Source: Chryseobacterium cupriresistens (GTDB lineage: Bacteria > Bacteroidota > Bacteroidia > Flavobacteriales > Weeksellaceae). From it: DNA of 64,000 nt. The stretch is taken from NCBI RefSeq assembly GCF_046614675.1, contig NZ_JBKKJT010000013.1, forward strand, positions 30,913 to 94,912, read 5' to 3'. The translations under genes were made by a program, and so were the position numbers. The notes beneath the pieces are model-generated. The model searched no databases. It saw nothing but the letters and a program-made list of their open reading frames with translations, and was not told the origin of the DNA. Position 1 is the stretch's first letter; each line of letters begins with the position of its first letter. Shown piece by piece: positions 23,534 through 30,723 of the stretch.

Positions 23534-23842
23534 TTATATGTTTGTTATTTCTTCATACAGCTCATCGGATAATCTGTCGTAAACACTCATTGTTTTGCCC
23601 AGAATGACTTGCTCATATGAAAGACTTTCTGAATCTGATGAATTTTCAGAGGGATATGAATCATTCAAATCAATCCCGTTTTCATTGGCCAGTCTTTTGA
23701 TCAGCTCTTTATATTTCTCATTAAATTTTCCTAAAAGCTCAAGTCTTTCCTGCTCATCAACGGAGGAAGCTTCCTGAGTTAAATACTGTTTCTCAATTAA
23801 AAGTCTGGTCTCCAGTTCAGCCCTGAATTCATCTATATTCAT
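23534..23842 (-). CDS. small acidic protein, unknown, inside the paa operon
   Basis: A 102-residue soluble protein, mostly helical and acidic, with a Ser/Asp/Glu-rich linker (SENSSDSESLS). There is no cysteine, signal peptide or known motif. It sits between paaH and paaI with a 9-base gap to paaI, so it is almost surely translated from the paa transcript. I do not recognise it. Candidates would be an accessory or regulatory protein for the pathway or a bystander; the sequence does not tell. Confidence 0.75.
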   Translation of the reverse strand: MNIDEFRAELETRLLIEKQYLTQEASSVDEQERLELLGKFNEKYKELIKRLANENGIDLNDSYPSENSSDSESLSYEQVILGKTMSVYDRLSDELYEEITNI

Positions 23843-23849
23843 TATTTTT

Positions 23850-23934
23850 TTAAATGTAGCAATTTAACAATCTATAAGTTTAGCAATGTTTATAAAATGA
23901 TTGTTCCATTAATAAACTGATACATTGGTATATT
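23850..23934. repeat. type A spacer between paaH and the 102-aa gene
   Basis: AT-rich spacer with AATTTAACAATCTA/TTTAGCAATG words on the left and TGATACATTGGTATAT on the right, of the family seen at 25069 and 28508 but without the core. Confidence 0.5.
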
Positions 23935-25068
23935 TTATAATTTACGAAGCAAGGGACTTTGTCTGTATCTTTCTTCCTGATATTCTTCGTAAAGATTCTG
24001 AAGGGTTTCGGAGATTTTTGCATATCCGATTTCTTTACCCCAGCTTAATAAACCTTTCGGATAGTTGACGCCTTTCTGCATGGCCAGCTCGATATCTTCG
24101 TCATTGGCAACGCCTAATCTTTTGGCTTCAACAGCTTCATTGATCAGCATTGAAATGATTCTTAAAAAGATCTGTTGATATAAAGCTTCGTCTTTCCGAG
24201 CTACAGGTTTTTCTGCTCCTTCGCTGTAATCGTAAAAACCTTTTCCTGTTTTTCTGCCGTGAAGTTTGGCTTCAGACATTCTTTGCTGTAATAAAGACGG
24301 CTTGTATTTCGGATCGTAGAAATAATCTTTGTACACAGTAGTTGTTACCGCAAAATTCACATCAACTCCGATAAGATCCATCAGTTCGAAAGGTCCCATT
24401 TTGAAATTCCCCAGCGTTTTCATGGCTTCATCAACCTGTTCAGGTGTTGCAATGTTTTCTTCAACAATCCTAAGGGCTTCCCCATAGTAAGGTCTGGCAA
24501 TTCTGTTGACGATAAACCCGGGAATATCTTTGGCAATAACAGGAGTTTTCCCCCATTCTTTCATGAGGTTGTAAATTTTTTCTGCTAATGTTTTTTCTGT
24601 TAATAAGGATGGAATAACTTCCACTAAAGGCATCAATGGAGCCGGATTAAAAAAGTGAATTCCGATGAAACGCTCCGGTTTTTTGAGTTCTGCACCAAGA
24701 GAGGTGATAGAAATAGATGAGGTATTGGAACTGAGAATACAGCTTTCAGAAACATAGTTTTCAAGTTCTGTAAACACTTTGGTTTTGATCTCTTTGTTTT
24801 CGATAATGGCTTCTATAATCAGCTCACAGTCTTTGAAATCCTTCAGTTCTGTAGCAATGGAAATATTAGCTAAAATTTCAGTCATTTTCTCTGCCGAAAT
24901 TTTTTGTTTATCAACCAATTTGGTCAAGGTTTTTTCCAAACCTACCGTTGCCGTTTCTACTTGTTTTGCGTTGGCATCATAAACCCATACTTTGCATCCG
25001 TTCGTTGCGGCTACTTGTGCAATGCCGATTCCCATGGTTCCGGCACCGATAATTCCTACATATTTCAT
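23935..25068 (-). CDS. paaH: 3-hydroxyadipyl-CoA dehydrogenase PaaH
   Basis: An NAD-dependent 3-hydroxyacyl-CoA dehydrogenase that oxidises 3-hydroxyadipyl-CoA to 3-oxoadipyl-CoA. The ATG at 25068 (MKYVGIIGAGTMGIGIAQ) puts the Rossmann GxGxxG motif at the N-terminus and gives 377 residues. The ORF's upstream 21 codons only read through the repeat element at 25069. The catalytic histidine lies in GIHFFNPAP, with the downstream KDIPGFIVNRI motif of the C-terminal dimerisation domain. Two tandem C-terminal helical domains are visible. It lies between paaG and the 102-aa gene. Confidence 0.94.
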   Translation of the reverse strand: MKYVGIIGAGTMGIGIAQVAATNGCKVWVYDANAKQVETATVGLEKTLTKLVDKQKISAEKMTEILANISIATELKDFKDCELIIEAIIENKEIKTKVFTELENYVSESCILSSNTSSISITSLGAELKKPERFIGIHFFNPAPLMPLVEVIPSLLTEKTLAEKIYNLMKEWGKTPVIAKDIPGFIVNRIARPYYGEALRIVEENIATPEQVDEAMKTLGNFKMGPFELMDLIGVDVNFAVTTTVYKDYFYDPKYKPSLLQQRMSEAKLHGRKTGKGFYDYSEGAEKPVARKDEALYQQIFLRIISMLINEAVEAKRLGVANDEDIELAMQKGVNYPKGLLSWGKEIGYAKISETLQNLYEEYQEERYRQSPLLRKL

Positions 25069-25172
25069 AATGTAACAGTGTATCAATGTAACAATGTAAC
25101 AATCATTGTCATGCTGAGCTTGTCGAAGCATCTCATTGATAAACTGCTACATTGGTACATTGTTATATTAGT
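25069..25172. repeat. type A spacer with GC-rich core (copy 1)
   Basis: About 104 bases between paaG and paaH. AT-rich TAACA/AATGTA arms surround a core (25100-25137) that includes ATGCTGAGCTTGTCGAAGCA. The whole element is nearly identical, in inverted orientation, to the spacer at 28508-28613. Confidence 0.85.
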
Positions 25173-25174
25173 TC

Positions 25175-25975
25175 TTATTTTCCTTTATAATTAGGTTTTC
25201 TTTTCTGTAAAAAGGCATTTACTCCTTCAATGAAGTCTTCTGTTTCTGCAGCTTCCTGCTGAAGATCACCTTCCAGTTCAAGCTGTTCTTTCAATGTGTT
25301 GTTATAAGAATTGGCAAATGCTTTTTTCGTAAGCTTGATGGCTGCTGTCGGCATGTTTGCCATTCTTTCAAGAATTTCCATAGATTTCGGAACAAATTCT
25401 TCTTCAGTGAACACTTCTGCTACAAGGCCATGCGCTTTAGATTCTTCTGCAGATAATTTTTTACCTGTAAATGCTAAATAATTGGCTAATTGTCTACCTA
25501 GAAGTTTCGGTAAGAAGTACGTTCCTCCTGTATCAGGAATCAAACCGATATTTGAAAATGCCTGAGCAAAATATGCTTTCTCATTCGCTAGAACGAAGTC
25601 AGAGATTAACGCCAACATTGCTCCAGCTCCTACTGCAGGACCGTTTACTAAAGCAATAACCGGTTTTTTGCAACGGGTAACTTCCATTACTAATGGATTG
25701 TAATAGTCTACCACAATTTTTCTGATGATGTCATGATCATGGTGTTCTTTGCCTACTACAAAAGCTTCGTCCAGATTCTGACCTGAGCAGAATGCTCTTC
25801 CTCTTCCGGAAATGGCAACACATCTTACCGTTTCGTCTTCGCTGCACTCTTTAACAAAGTCTCTAAGATCTGATAAAGCCGGTTTTGTAAGGGCGTTCAT
25901 CGTTTCCGGTTGATTAAGATATGCGATTTTCAGCTTTCCGTCAAAATGCGTTTCAATATCAAGTTGTGTATACAT
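25175..25975 (-). CDS. paaG: ring-1,2-epoxyphenylacetyl-CoA isomerase PaaG
   Basis: PaaG is a crotonase-fold isomerase that converts the ring-1,2-epoxide of phenylacetyl-CoA to the oxepin-CoA. The ATG at 25975 (MYTQLDIETHF) gives 266 residues. The match to the PaaG branch is close: YNPLVMEV, VIALVNGPAVGAGAMLAL for the oxyanion hole, and GLIPDTGGTY, whose aspartate is the catalytic acid of PaaG. The C-terminus ends in RKPNYKGK as in the family. It lies between paaD and paaH. No separate paaF (2,3-dehydroadipyl-CoA hydratase) is present in the cluster. Confidence 0.93.
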   Translation of the reverse strand: MYTQLDIETHFDGKLKIAYLNQPETMNALTKPALSDLRDFVKECSEDETVRCVAISGRGRAFCSGQNLDEAFVVGKEHHDHDIIRKIVVDYYNPLVMEVTRCKKPVIALVNGPAVGAGAMLALISDFVLANEKAYFAQAFSNIGLIPDTGGTYFLPKLLGRQLANYLAFTGKKLSAEESKAHGLVAEVFTEEEFVPKSMEILERMANMPTAAIKLTKKAFANSYNNTLKEQLELEGDLQQEAAETEDFIEGVNAFLQKRKPNYKGK

Positions 25976-25982
25976 AGTTTTT

Positions 25983-26070
25983 ATTAATTTATTATTTAAC
26001 AACGCACTAATTTAACAATATAAATCAATGTAACGGTCTAATAATTTAACATTATAACAATTCCTTCGTT
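25983..26070. repeat. AT-rich spacer between paaD and paaG, type A-like
   Basis: Contains ATTTAACAATATAAATCAATGTAAC-like words in one direction and a weak complement. It is the least regular of the type A spacers. The next 45 bases, to the paaD stop, show a short GCTTTGCATAGC palindrome but nothing else. Confidence 0.4.
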
Positions 26071-26117
26071 ATGCTTTGCATAGCCGTAAAATTTGTTGTG
26101 TATGGGTTGATTATTCA

Positions 26118-26582
26118 TCAATGACATTTAAAATAATCAAATGGCTCCAGGCAGTCTAAGCATTGATACGAGGCCTTACACAAAGTAGACCCGAATCTGC
26201 TGATCTGTTTGGTATGCTCGGAACCACAGCGCGGACATTTTTTCGGTTTTCCGATGTGGTGTTCGTCTGCTCCTTTTTCGGGAGGAGTGATTCCGTAAAC
26301 ACGGAGCTTTTCTCTCGCTTCATCAGTAATCCAGTCTGTTGTCCAGATCGGAAACATCTTGGTGACTACTTTTGCATCCCATCCGTTTTCTTTCATCATT
26401 TTGATAATATCCTCCTCAATGGTAAACATAGCTGGACAAGCAGAATAAGTTGGCGTAATCGTTACTTCACAAGAGTTCTCGCTGGTAATTTTCGCTTCTC
26501 TTACAATACCCAATTCCACAATATTGATTACCGGAATTTCCGGATCGGGAATGGTTTTTAATAAATCTAAAAGCTGATTCAT
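26118..26582 (-). CDS. paaD: PaaD, accessory protein of the phenylacetyl-CoA epoxidase
   Basis: A 154-residue protein with an N-terminal MIP18/SufT-like domain (IPDPEIPVINIVELGIV, C49 in SACPAM) and a C-terminal zinc-ribbon-like part with C116, C119, C141 and C144 (CPRCGS, CLDC) and further cysteines at 135 and 153. In paaABCDE operons PaaD is needed for the epoxidase, probably for iron-sulfur or metal assembly. It starts 3 bases after the alpha/beta hydrolase gene and is followed by a spacer and paaG. Length and motifs are complete. Confidence 0.94.
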   Translation of the reverse strand: MNQLLDLLKTIPDPEIPVINIVELGIVREAKITSENSCEVTITPTYSACPAMFTIEEDIIKMMKENGWDAKVVTKMFPIWTTDWITDEAREKLRVYGITPPEKGADEHHIGKPKKCPRCGSEHTKQISRFGSTLCKASYQCLDCLEPFDYFKCH

Positions 26583-26585
26583 ATT

Positions 26586-27395
26586 TTATTTTTTATCAGA
26601 ATCAAGGATTATTTTCATTGCTTTCTGATAATCTAAATTATCTGTTATGCCGTTGTGATACTGATCTTTTAATACAATCAGACGATCACCTTTTTTAAAG
26701 TTATTTTTAAGTTTTAAAGAGGCTTTATAGTTAATAACCTCATCTTTATCACCGTGAAAAATAACGACTGGTGACTTAACGGTTTTTAAATATTCACAAG
26801 TCTCAAAATTATATTTCAGCAAAAACTTCGGAAGGAATGAAAATTTCTGATTCATTTCATCTTCCATACTGTAATATGGTGCCTGTAAAATCAATAATCC
26901 TGCATTATGCATGGATGCTAATTTTGCAGCTAATCCTGTTCCTACAGAATATCCCAAAATAATAATTCTGTTTTCCGGATATCTTTTCAAAAGCTCTTTG
27001 TAGGCACTTTCAACATCCGAAAAGATCTGATTTTTATTATTAATTTTATCTTCACTTTTTCCGTAACCCCGGTAATCAAGTATCAAAGTATCATAATTCA
27101 GACTTTGATACAGCTGAACTACTACTCCCCAGCTTTTTATTGATCCTCCGTTTCCATGAAGATAAAAGATGACTCCTTTTGGATTTTGAGCTTTGAATAA
27201 AACAGAACTCAAATGCTTTCCATCCTGCATTTTAATGGGTACTTCTTCAAAATCACCATCAAATGTAAACTTGTAATTTTCGGGTAACTTTTCAGGATAA
27301 AAAATAATTTTCTCCTGATAAAAATAGATTCCAACACATAGTATCACATAGGCTGCAAGAAAAAAAGCCAATATCCCAAGAAGCAACTTCTTCAT
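26586..27395 (-). CDS. membrane-anchored alpha/beta hydrolase inserted between paaC and paaD
   Basis: A 269-residue serine hydrolase with an N-terminal membrane anchor (residues about 4-26). The fold is that of the BEM46/ABHD13 branch: YLHGNGGS, nucleophile S150 in GYSVGT, acid near D218 in HGDKDEV and H247 in QYHNGI. It lies exactly inside the epoxidase operon, with gaps of 6 bases (paaC) and 3 bases (paaD), so it is cotranscribed. Its substrate is not known; it is not part of the canonical pathway. It could hydrolyse a CoA or lactone by-product, or simply be a passenger. Confidence 0.88.
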   Translation of the reverse strand: MKKLLLGILAFFLAAYVILCVGIYFYQEKIIFYPEKLPENYKFTFDGDFEEVPIKMQDGKHLSSVLFKAQNPKGVIFYLHGNGGSIKSWGVVVQLYQSLNYDTLILDYRGYGKSEDKINNKNQIFSDVESAYKELLKRYPENRIIILGYSVGTGLAAKLASMHNAGLLILQAPYYSMEDEMNQKFSFLPKFLLKYNFETCEYLKTVKSPVVIFHGDKDEVINYKASLKLKNNFKKGDRLIVLKDQYHNGITDNLDYQKAMKIILDSDKK

Positions 27396-27401
27396 AATTT
27401 A

Positions 27402-28151
27402 CTACCACGTACAGCCAGGATACGCTCTCTGCATATACTGAAGCTCACAAAGGATATATCCGAAATACTCTGTATGATATCCTGTTCTTGATTTGGGCTG
27501 CATGAAATGATTTTCCGGATATTCTAAACCAAAATCTGCAAAATCTTTCTTGGTAATCGCAAGAAATTCTTCGTAAAGCGCATCTGAATTGGGAGCAATA
27601 TTCAAGGCAACAAGATCATCTTCACCTTCTGTTTTAGCAAAAAGACCTTTCGTATATTCCCAGATATTTTCTATAGCTTTTACCAGACGGGACTTACTTT
27701 CTTCTGTTCCCTGAGCAAAGATTTTCATCCAGGATGCAGCGTGTGTATAGTGATATCTTACTTCTTTCAGTGATTTTTGAGCAATGGCAGCCAATTCTTC
27801 ATTAGCAGAGTTTGATAAAGCCTCATACATCAGTTTCTGATAGACAGATAATACGTATACTTTAAGAATAGTCTGTGCATAATCTTCATTAGGAAGTTCT
27901 ACCCAATGGGCATTCACATATTCATGCTCATATCTTAAAAATGCGATATCATCTTCACTTTTACCGTTATCAATCATTCTCGAAGCGTAAACGTAAAAGT
28001 TATTCGCCTGACCTAGTTCATCCAACGCAATATTTGTCAATGCAATATCTTCCTCTAAGTAAGGACCTTCACCGCACCATTCAGACAGACGCTGTCCCAT
28101 AATGAAACTGTCGTCTGCAAGTTTTAATAAATAATTATATAATGGGTTCAT
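27402..28151 (-). CDS. paaC: phenylacetyl-CoA epoxidase structural subunit PaaC
   Basis: PaaC is the non-catalytic ferritin-like subunit that forms the structural heterodimer with PaaA. The ATG at 28151 (MNPLYNYLLKLADDSF) gives 249 residues; the longer ORF extends into the upstream AGC-rich spacer. Conserved family segments are visible (IALDELGQA, YRYEHEYVNAHWVEL-like, VRYHYTHAASWM). It follows paaB and precedes the alpha/beta hydrolase gene. Helical ferritin-like fold; metal ligands are not expected. Confidence 0.93.
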   Translation of the reverse strand: MNPLYNYLLKLADDSFIMGQRLSEWCGEGPYLEEDIALTNIALDELGQANNFYVYASRMIDNGKSEDDIAFLRYEHEYVNAHWVELPNEDYAQTILKVYVLSVYQKLMYEALSNSANEELAAIAQKSLKEVRYHYTHAASWMKIFAQGTEESKSRLVKAIENIWEYTKGLFAKTEGEDDLVALNIAPNSDALYEEFLAITKKDFADFGLEYPENHFMQPKSRTGYHTEYFGYILCELQYMQRAYPGCTW

Positions 28152-28154
28152 TAT

Positions 28155-28217
28155 TTTAGCTTTTGGCTTTTGGCATGTAGCTTTTAGCAAATTGCAAGCA
28201 GCTAATAGCCATTAGCA
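28155..28217. repeat. type B-like spacer between paaB and paaC
   Basis: Made of repeated AGCTTTTGGC/AGCTTTTAGC and GCTAATAGCCATTAGC words that partly pair. It resembles the spacer at 23030. Weakly supported. Confidence 0.45.
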
Positions 28218-28220
28218 TTT

Positions 28221-28502
28221 TTACATATTTTTTACGTCGTTAGGAATCTCGTAGAAAGTTGGATGACGGTATAGTTTATCATCAGCCGGATCAAAGAATG
28301 CTTCTTTATCTACTCCTTCCGAAGTCACAATATATTTACTTGGAACAACCCAAACAGAGGTTCCTTCTTTTCTTCTTGTATAAACGTCTCTTGCGTTCTG
28401 CAAAGCCATTTCTGCTGTTGGTGCCTGTACAATTCCAACGTGTTTGTGAGATAATCCCGGTTTAGTCTGAATAAACACTTCCCACATATCTAAATTTGCC
28501 AT
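28221..28502 (-). CDS. paaB: phenylacetyl-CoA epoxidase subunit PaaB
   Basis: A 93-residue small subunit of the epoxidase that bridges the PaaA/PaaC heterodimers. The ATG at 28502 (MANLDMWEVF) is preferred to the TTG two codons upstream. Conserved features are MWEVFIQTKPGLSHKHVGIVQAP and the C-terminal YRHPTFYEIP. Full length. It lies after paaA, with a repeat spacer between them. Confidence 0.94.
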   Translation of the reverse strand: MANLDMWEVFIQTKPGLSHKHVGIVQAPTAEMALQNARDVYTRRKEGTSVWVVPSKYIVTSEGVDKEAFFDPADDKLYRHPTFYEIPNDVKNM

Positions 28503-28507
28503 AATCA

Positions 28508-28613
28508 AATTAATTTAACAATGTATCAATGTACCAGTTTAACAATGAAATGCTTCGACAAGCTCAGCATGACAATGATTGTTACATTTCTACATTGGTA
28601 TATTGTTACATTA
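28508..28613. repeat. type A spacer with GC-rich core (copy 2)
   Basis: About 106 bases between paaA and paaB. It carries the reverse complement of the element at 25069-25172, core at 28544-28581 (TGCTTCGACAAGCTCAGCAT). Two such long inverted copies 3.4 kb apart could support recombination across the interval. Confidence 0.85.
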
Positions 28614-29552
28614 TTATATTACTTCTTTTTGTTGTTTTTCTGCAAAAGCCGCCGCAGCTTCTTTTACCCAAGCATTCTCTCTTTGAGCTTTTCTCTTCGT
28701 TTCGATACGCTTTTTGTTGCAAGGACCGTTTCCTTTTAAGATTTCCATGAATTCATCCCAGGGAAGTTCTCCGAAATCGTAATGCTGTCTTTCCTCATTC
28801 CATTTCAGATCTTTATCAGGAATGGTTAATCCTAAGAATTCAGCCTGAGAAACGGTAACATCGATAAATCTCTGACGAAGACTGTCATTACTTTCTCTTT
28901 TTACTCTGTAGTTCATAGAGATTTTAGAGTTGGGTGAGCTGTCATCATTAGGTCCGAACATCATCAGAGCCGGCCACCAGAAACGGTTTAATGAAGCCTG
29001 AGCCATTTCTTTCTGTTGTTTTGTTCCACGGCACAATGCCATAAGAATTTCATACCCTTGTCTTTGGTGGAAAGATTCTTCCTTACAGATTTTCACCATC
29101 GCTCTTGAATAAGGACCGTAAGAATTCCCCATCAGCATTACCTGGTTCATAATAGCCGCACCGTCTACTAACCAACCGATGGCACCGATATCAGCCCAGC
29201 TTAGGGTAGGATAGTTGAAAATACTTGAATATTTTGCTTTTCCTTCCAGCATATCATCATAAGTAGCATCTCTGTCTGCTCTGATGCTTCCGTCTCCTAA
29301 CGTTTCGGTAGCAGAATAAAGATATAAGCCGTGGCCTGCCTCATCCTGAACTTTGGCTAAAAGAGCCATTTTTCTTCTCAATGAAGGCGCTCTGGAGATC
29401 CAGTTGGCTTCCGGCAACATTCCTACAATTTCAGAATGCGCGTGCTGTGAAATCTGACGAACCAGTAGCTTTCTGTAATCATCAGGCATTACATCTTTTG
29501 GTTCTACTTTATTTTCTTCGTGAACGTATTGAACAAATTTTTCTAAGTCCAT
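28614..29552 (-). CDS. paaA: phenylacetyl-CoA epoxidase catalytic subunit PaaA
   Basis: PaaA carries the di-iron centre that inserts oxygen into the aromatic ring of phenylacetyl-CoA to form the 1,2-epoxide. The ExxH iron-ligand pairs are seen in VQDEAGHGLYLY and KEESFHQRQGYE, within the ferritin-like four-helix bundle. The 312 residues match the family length. It lies between paaE and paaB; the 86-base gap upstream is another repeat spacer. The PaaABC(D)E complex should be complete here. Confidence 0.96.
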   Translation of the reverse strand: MDLEKFVQYVHEENKVEPKDVMPDDYRKLLVRQISQHAHSEIVGMLPEANWISRAPSLRRKMALLAKVQDEAGHGLYLYSATETLGDGSIRADRDATYDDMLEGKAKYSSIFNYPTLSWADIGAIGWLVDGAAIMNQVMLMGNSYGPYSRAMVKICKEESFHQRQGYEILMALCRGTKQQKEMAQASLNRFWWPALMMFGPNDDSSPNSKISMNYRVKRESNDSLRQRFIDVTVSQAEFLGLTIPDKDLKWNEERQHYDFGELPWDEFMEILKGNGPCNKKRIETKRKAQRENAWVKEAAAAFAEKQQKEVI

Positions 29553-29559
29553 AATTTTT

Positions 29560-29637
29560 TCAATTTAACAATGTATTAGTCTAGCAATGTACCAATGATT
29601 GTTATATTGATACATTGTTATATTGTTACATTAATTT
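29560..29637. repeat. type A spacer between paaE and paaA
   Basis: AT-rich quasi-palindrome with AATTTAACAATGTATTAG on the left and TACATTGTTATATTGTTACA on the right. No core. Confidence 0.6.
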
Positions 29638-30723
29638 TTAAACATCATAATTAAGCATCACCACATTCGTTGTCGGGTGACATTGGCAGGTAAGAACATA
29701 GCCTCTAGCTACTTCTTCTTCGGTAAGCGCATAGTTTTTCTCCATGAAAACTTCTCCTTCCAGAACTTGTGCTTTACACGTACAACAAACACCTCCTTTA
29801 CATGCAAAAGGTACAGGAAGATTGTCTTTCAATGCTTTATCTAAGATACTCTCTTTTTTAGAATTAAGGTGGAACGAATATTCATCGTCATCAATGATTA
29901 CCGTTACCATACTTTCAATATTGGCAATGGCCTTGAATTCATCACTCATTTCCTCCGTATTTTCTTCATCCGGAGCGGTGAAATATTCAAATAATACCTG
30001 GATAGCAGGTACTTTTTTATCTTTTTTCAGATAGTCTGCAATCCCTTTAATCATTTCTGAAGGTCCGCAAATAAAATAAGTAGCTTCTTTTACATCAATA
30101 TCTGTATATCTTTCAAACAGCTGTTCTAATTTTTCTGATGAAATCCTTCCTTCAAAAACCGGATCTTCATGTTTCTCACGGCTTACTAAATAAACCACTT
30201 TAAGCCTGCCATTGAAGTGTTCAACCAGTTTATCAATCTCTGCTTTTCTTAAAACATGATTCATGCTTCTGTTGCTGTAAAACAGATAAGCATTACTGTT
30301 AGGTTCCTGATAAAGACTTTCTTTAATATTGGATAATACAGGCGTAATTCCGCTACCTGCAGCCAGTCCGACATAAGTTTTTACATTGCTTGGATGATAA
30401 GAGGTATTAAAACCACCCATCGGAGGCATTACTTCCAGCACTTCATCCATATGAAGATGCTCATTGAAATAGCCAGATACCTTTCCACCCTCCAATAATT
30501 TCACCAATACCTCCAGTGTATTGCCTTTTTCACTTGGAGCATTACAGATAGAGTAAGAACGTCTTTCTTCATTTCCGTTGATCATCATTCGGAAATTCAG
30601 ATATTGTCCCTGCTTGAACCTGAACTTATCTTTCAGTTCTTCAGGAATTTCTACCGCCACATTCACTGCTTCGGAAGTATCTTTCTGAACTTTAACTGTT
30701 TTAAGTTTATAAAATGAATTCAT
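29638..30723 (-). CDS. paaE: phenylacetyl-CoA epoxidase reductase subunit PaaE
   Basis: PaaE passes electrons from NAD(P)H to the di-iron centre. The 361-residue protein has an N-terminal FAD/NAD ferredoxin-reductase module (ERRSYSICNAP for FAD; GLAAGSGITPVLSN and YFICGPSEMI for NAD(P)) and a C-terminal plant-type [2Fe-2S] ferredoxin with the cysteine pattern in CKGGVCCTCKAQV and a later LTCQCHP. The gene starts at the last base of paaK (TAATG overlap), so translation of the two is coupled. Confidence 0.95.
   Translation of the reverse strand: MNSFYKLKTVKVQKDTSEAVNVAVEIPEELKDKFRFKQGQYLNFRMMINGNEERRSYSICNAPSEKGNTLEVLVKLLEGGKVSGYFNEHLHMDEVLEVMPPMGGFNTSYHPSNVKTYVGLAAGSGITPVLSNIKESLYQEPNSNAYLFYSNRSMNHVLRKAEIDKLVEHFNGRLKVVYLVSREKHEDPVFEGRISSEKLEQLFERYTDIDVKEATYFICGPSEMIKGIADYLKKDKKVPAIQVLFEYFTAPDEENTEEMSDEFKAIANIESMVTVIIDDDEYSFHLNSKKESILDKALKDNLPVPFACKGGVCCTCKAQVLEGEVFMEKNYALTEEEVARGYVLTCQCHPTTNVVMLNYDV

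Noticed and set aside
25069..25131. 21-codon extension of PaaH
   Set aside because: It only translates the GC-rich core of the repeat element. The ATG at 25068 gives the normal Rossmann start.
19491..29637. CRISPR array as the source of the repeats in the paa cluster
   Set aside because: The repeats are not regularly spaced, vary in sequence, lie between genes, and no cas genes are present.
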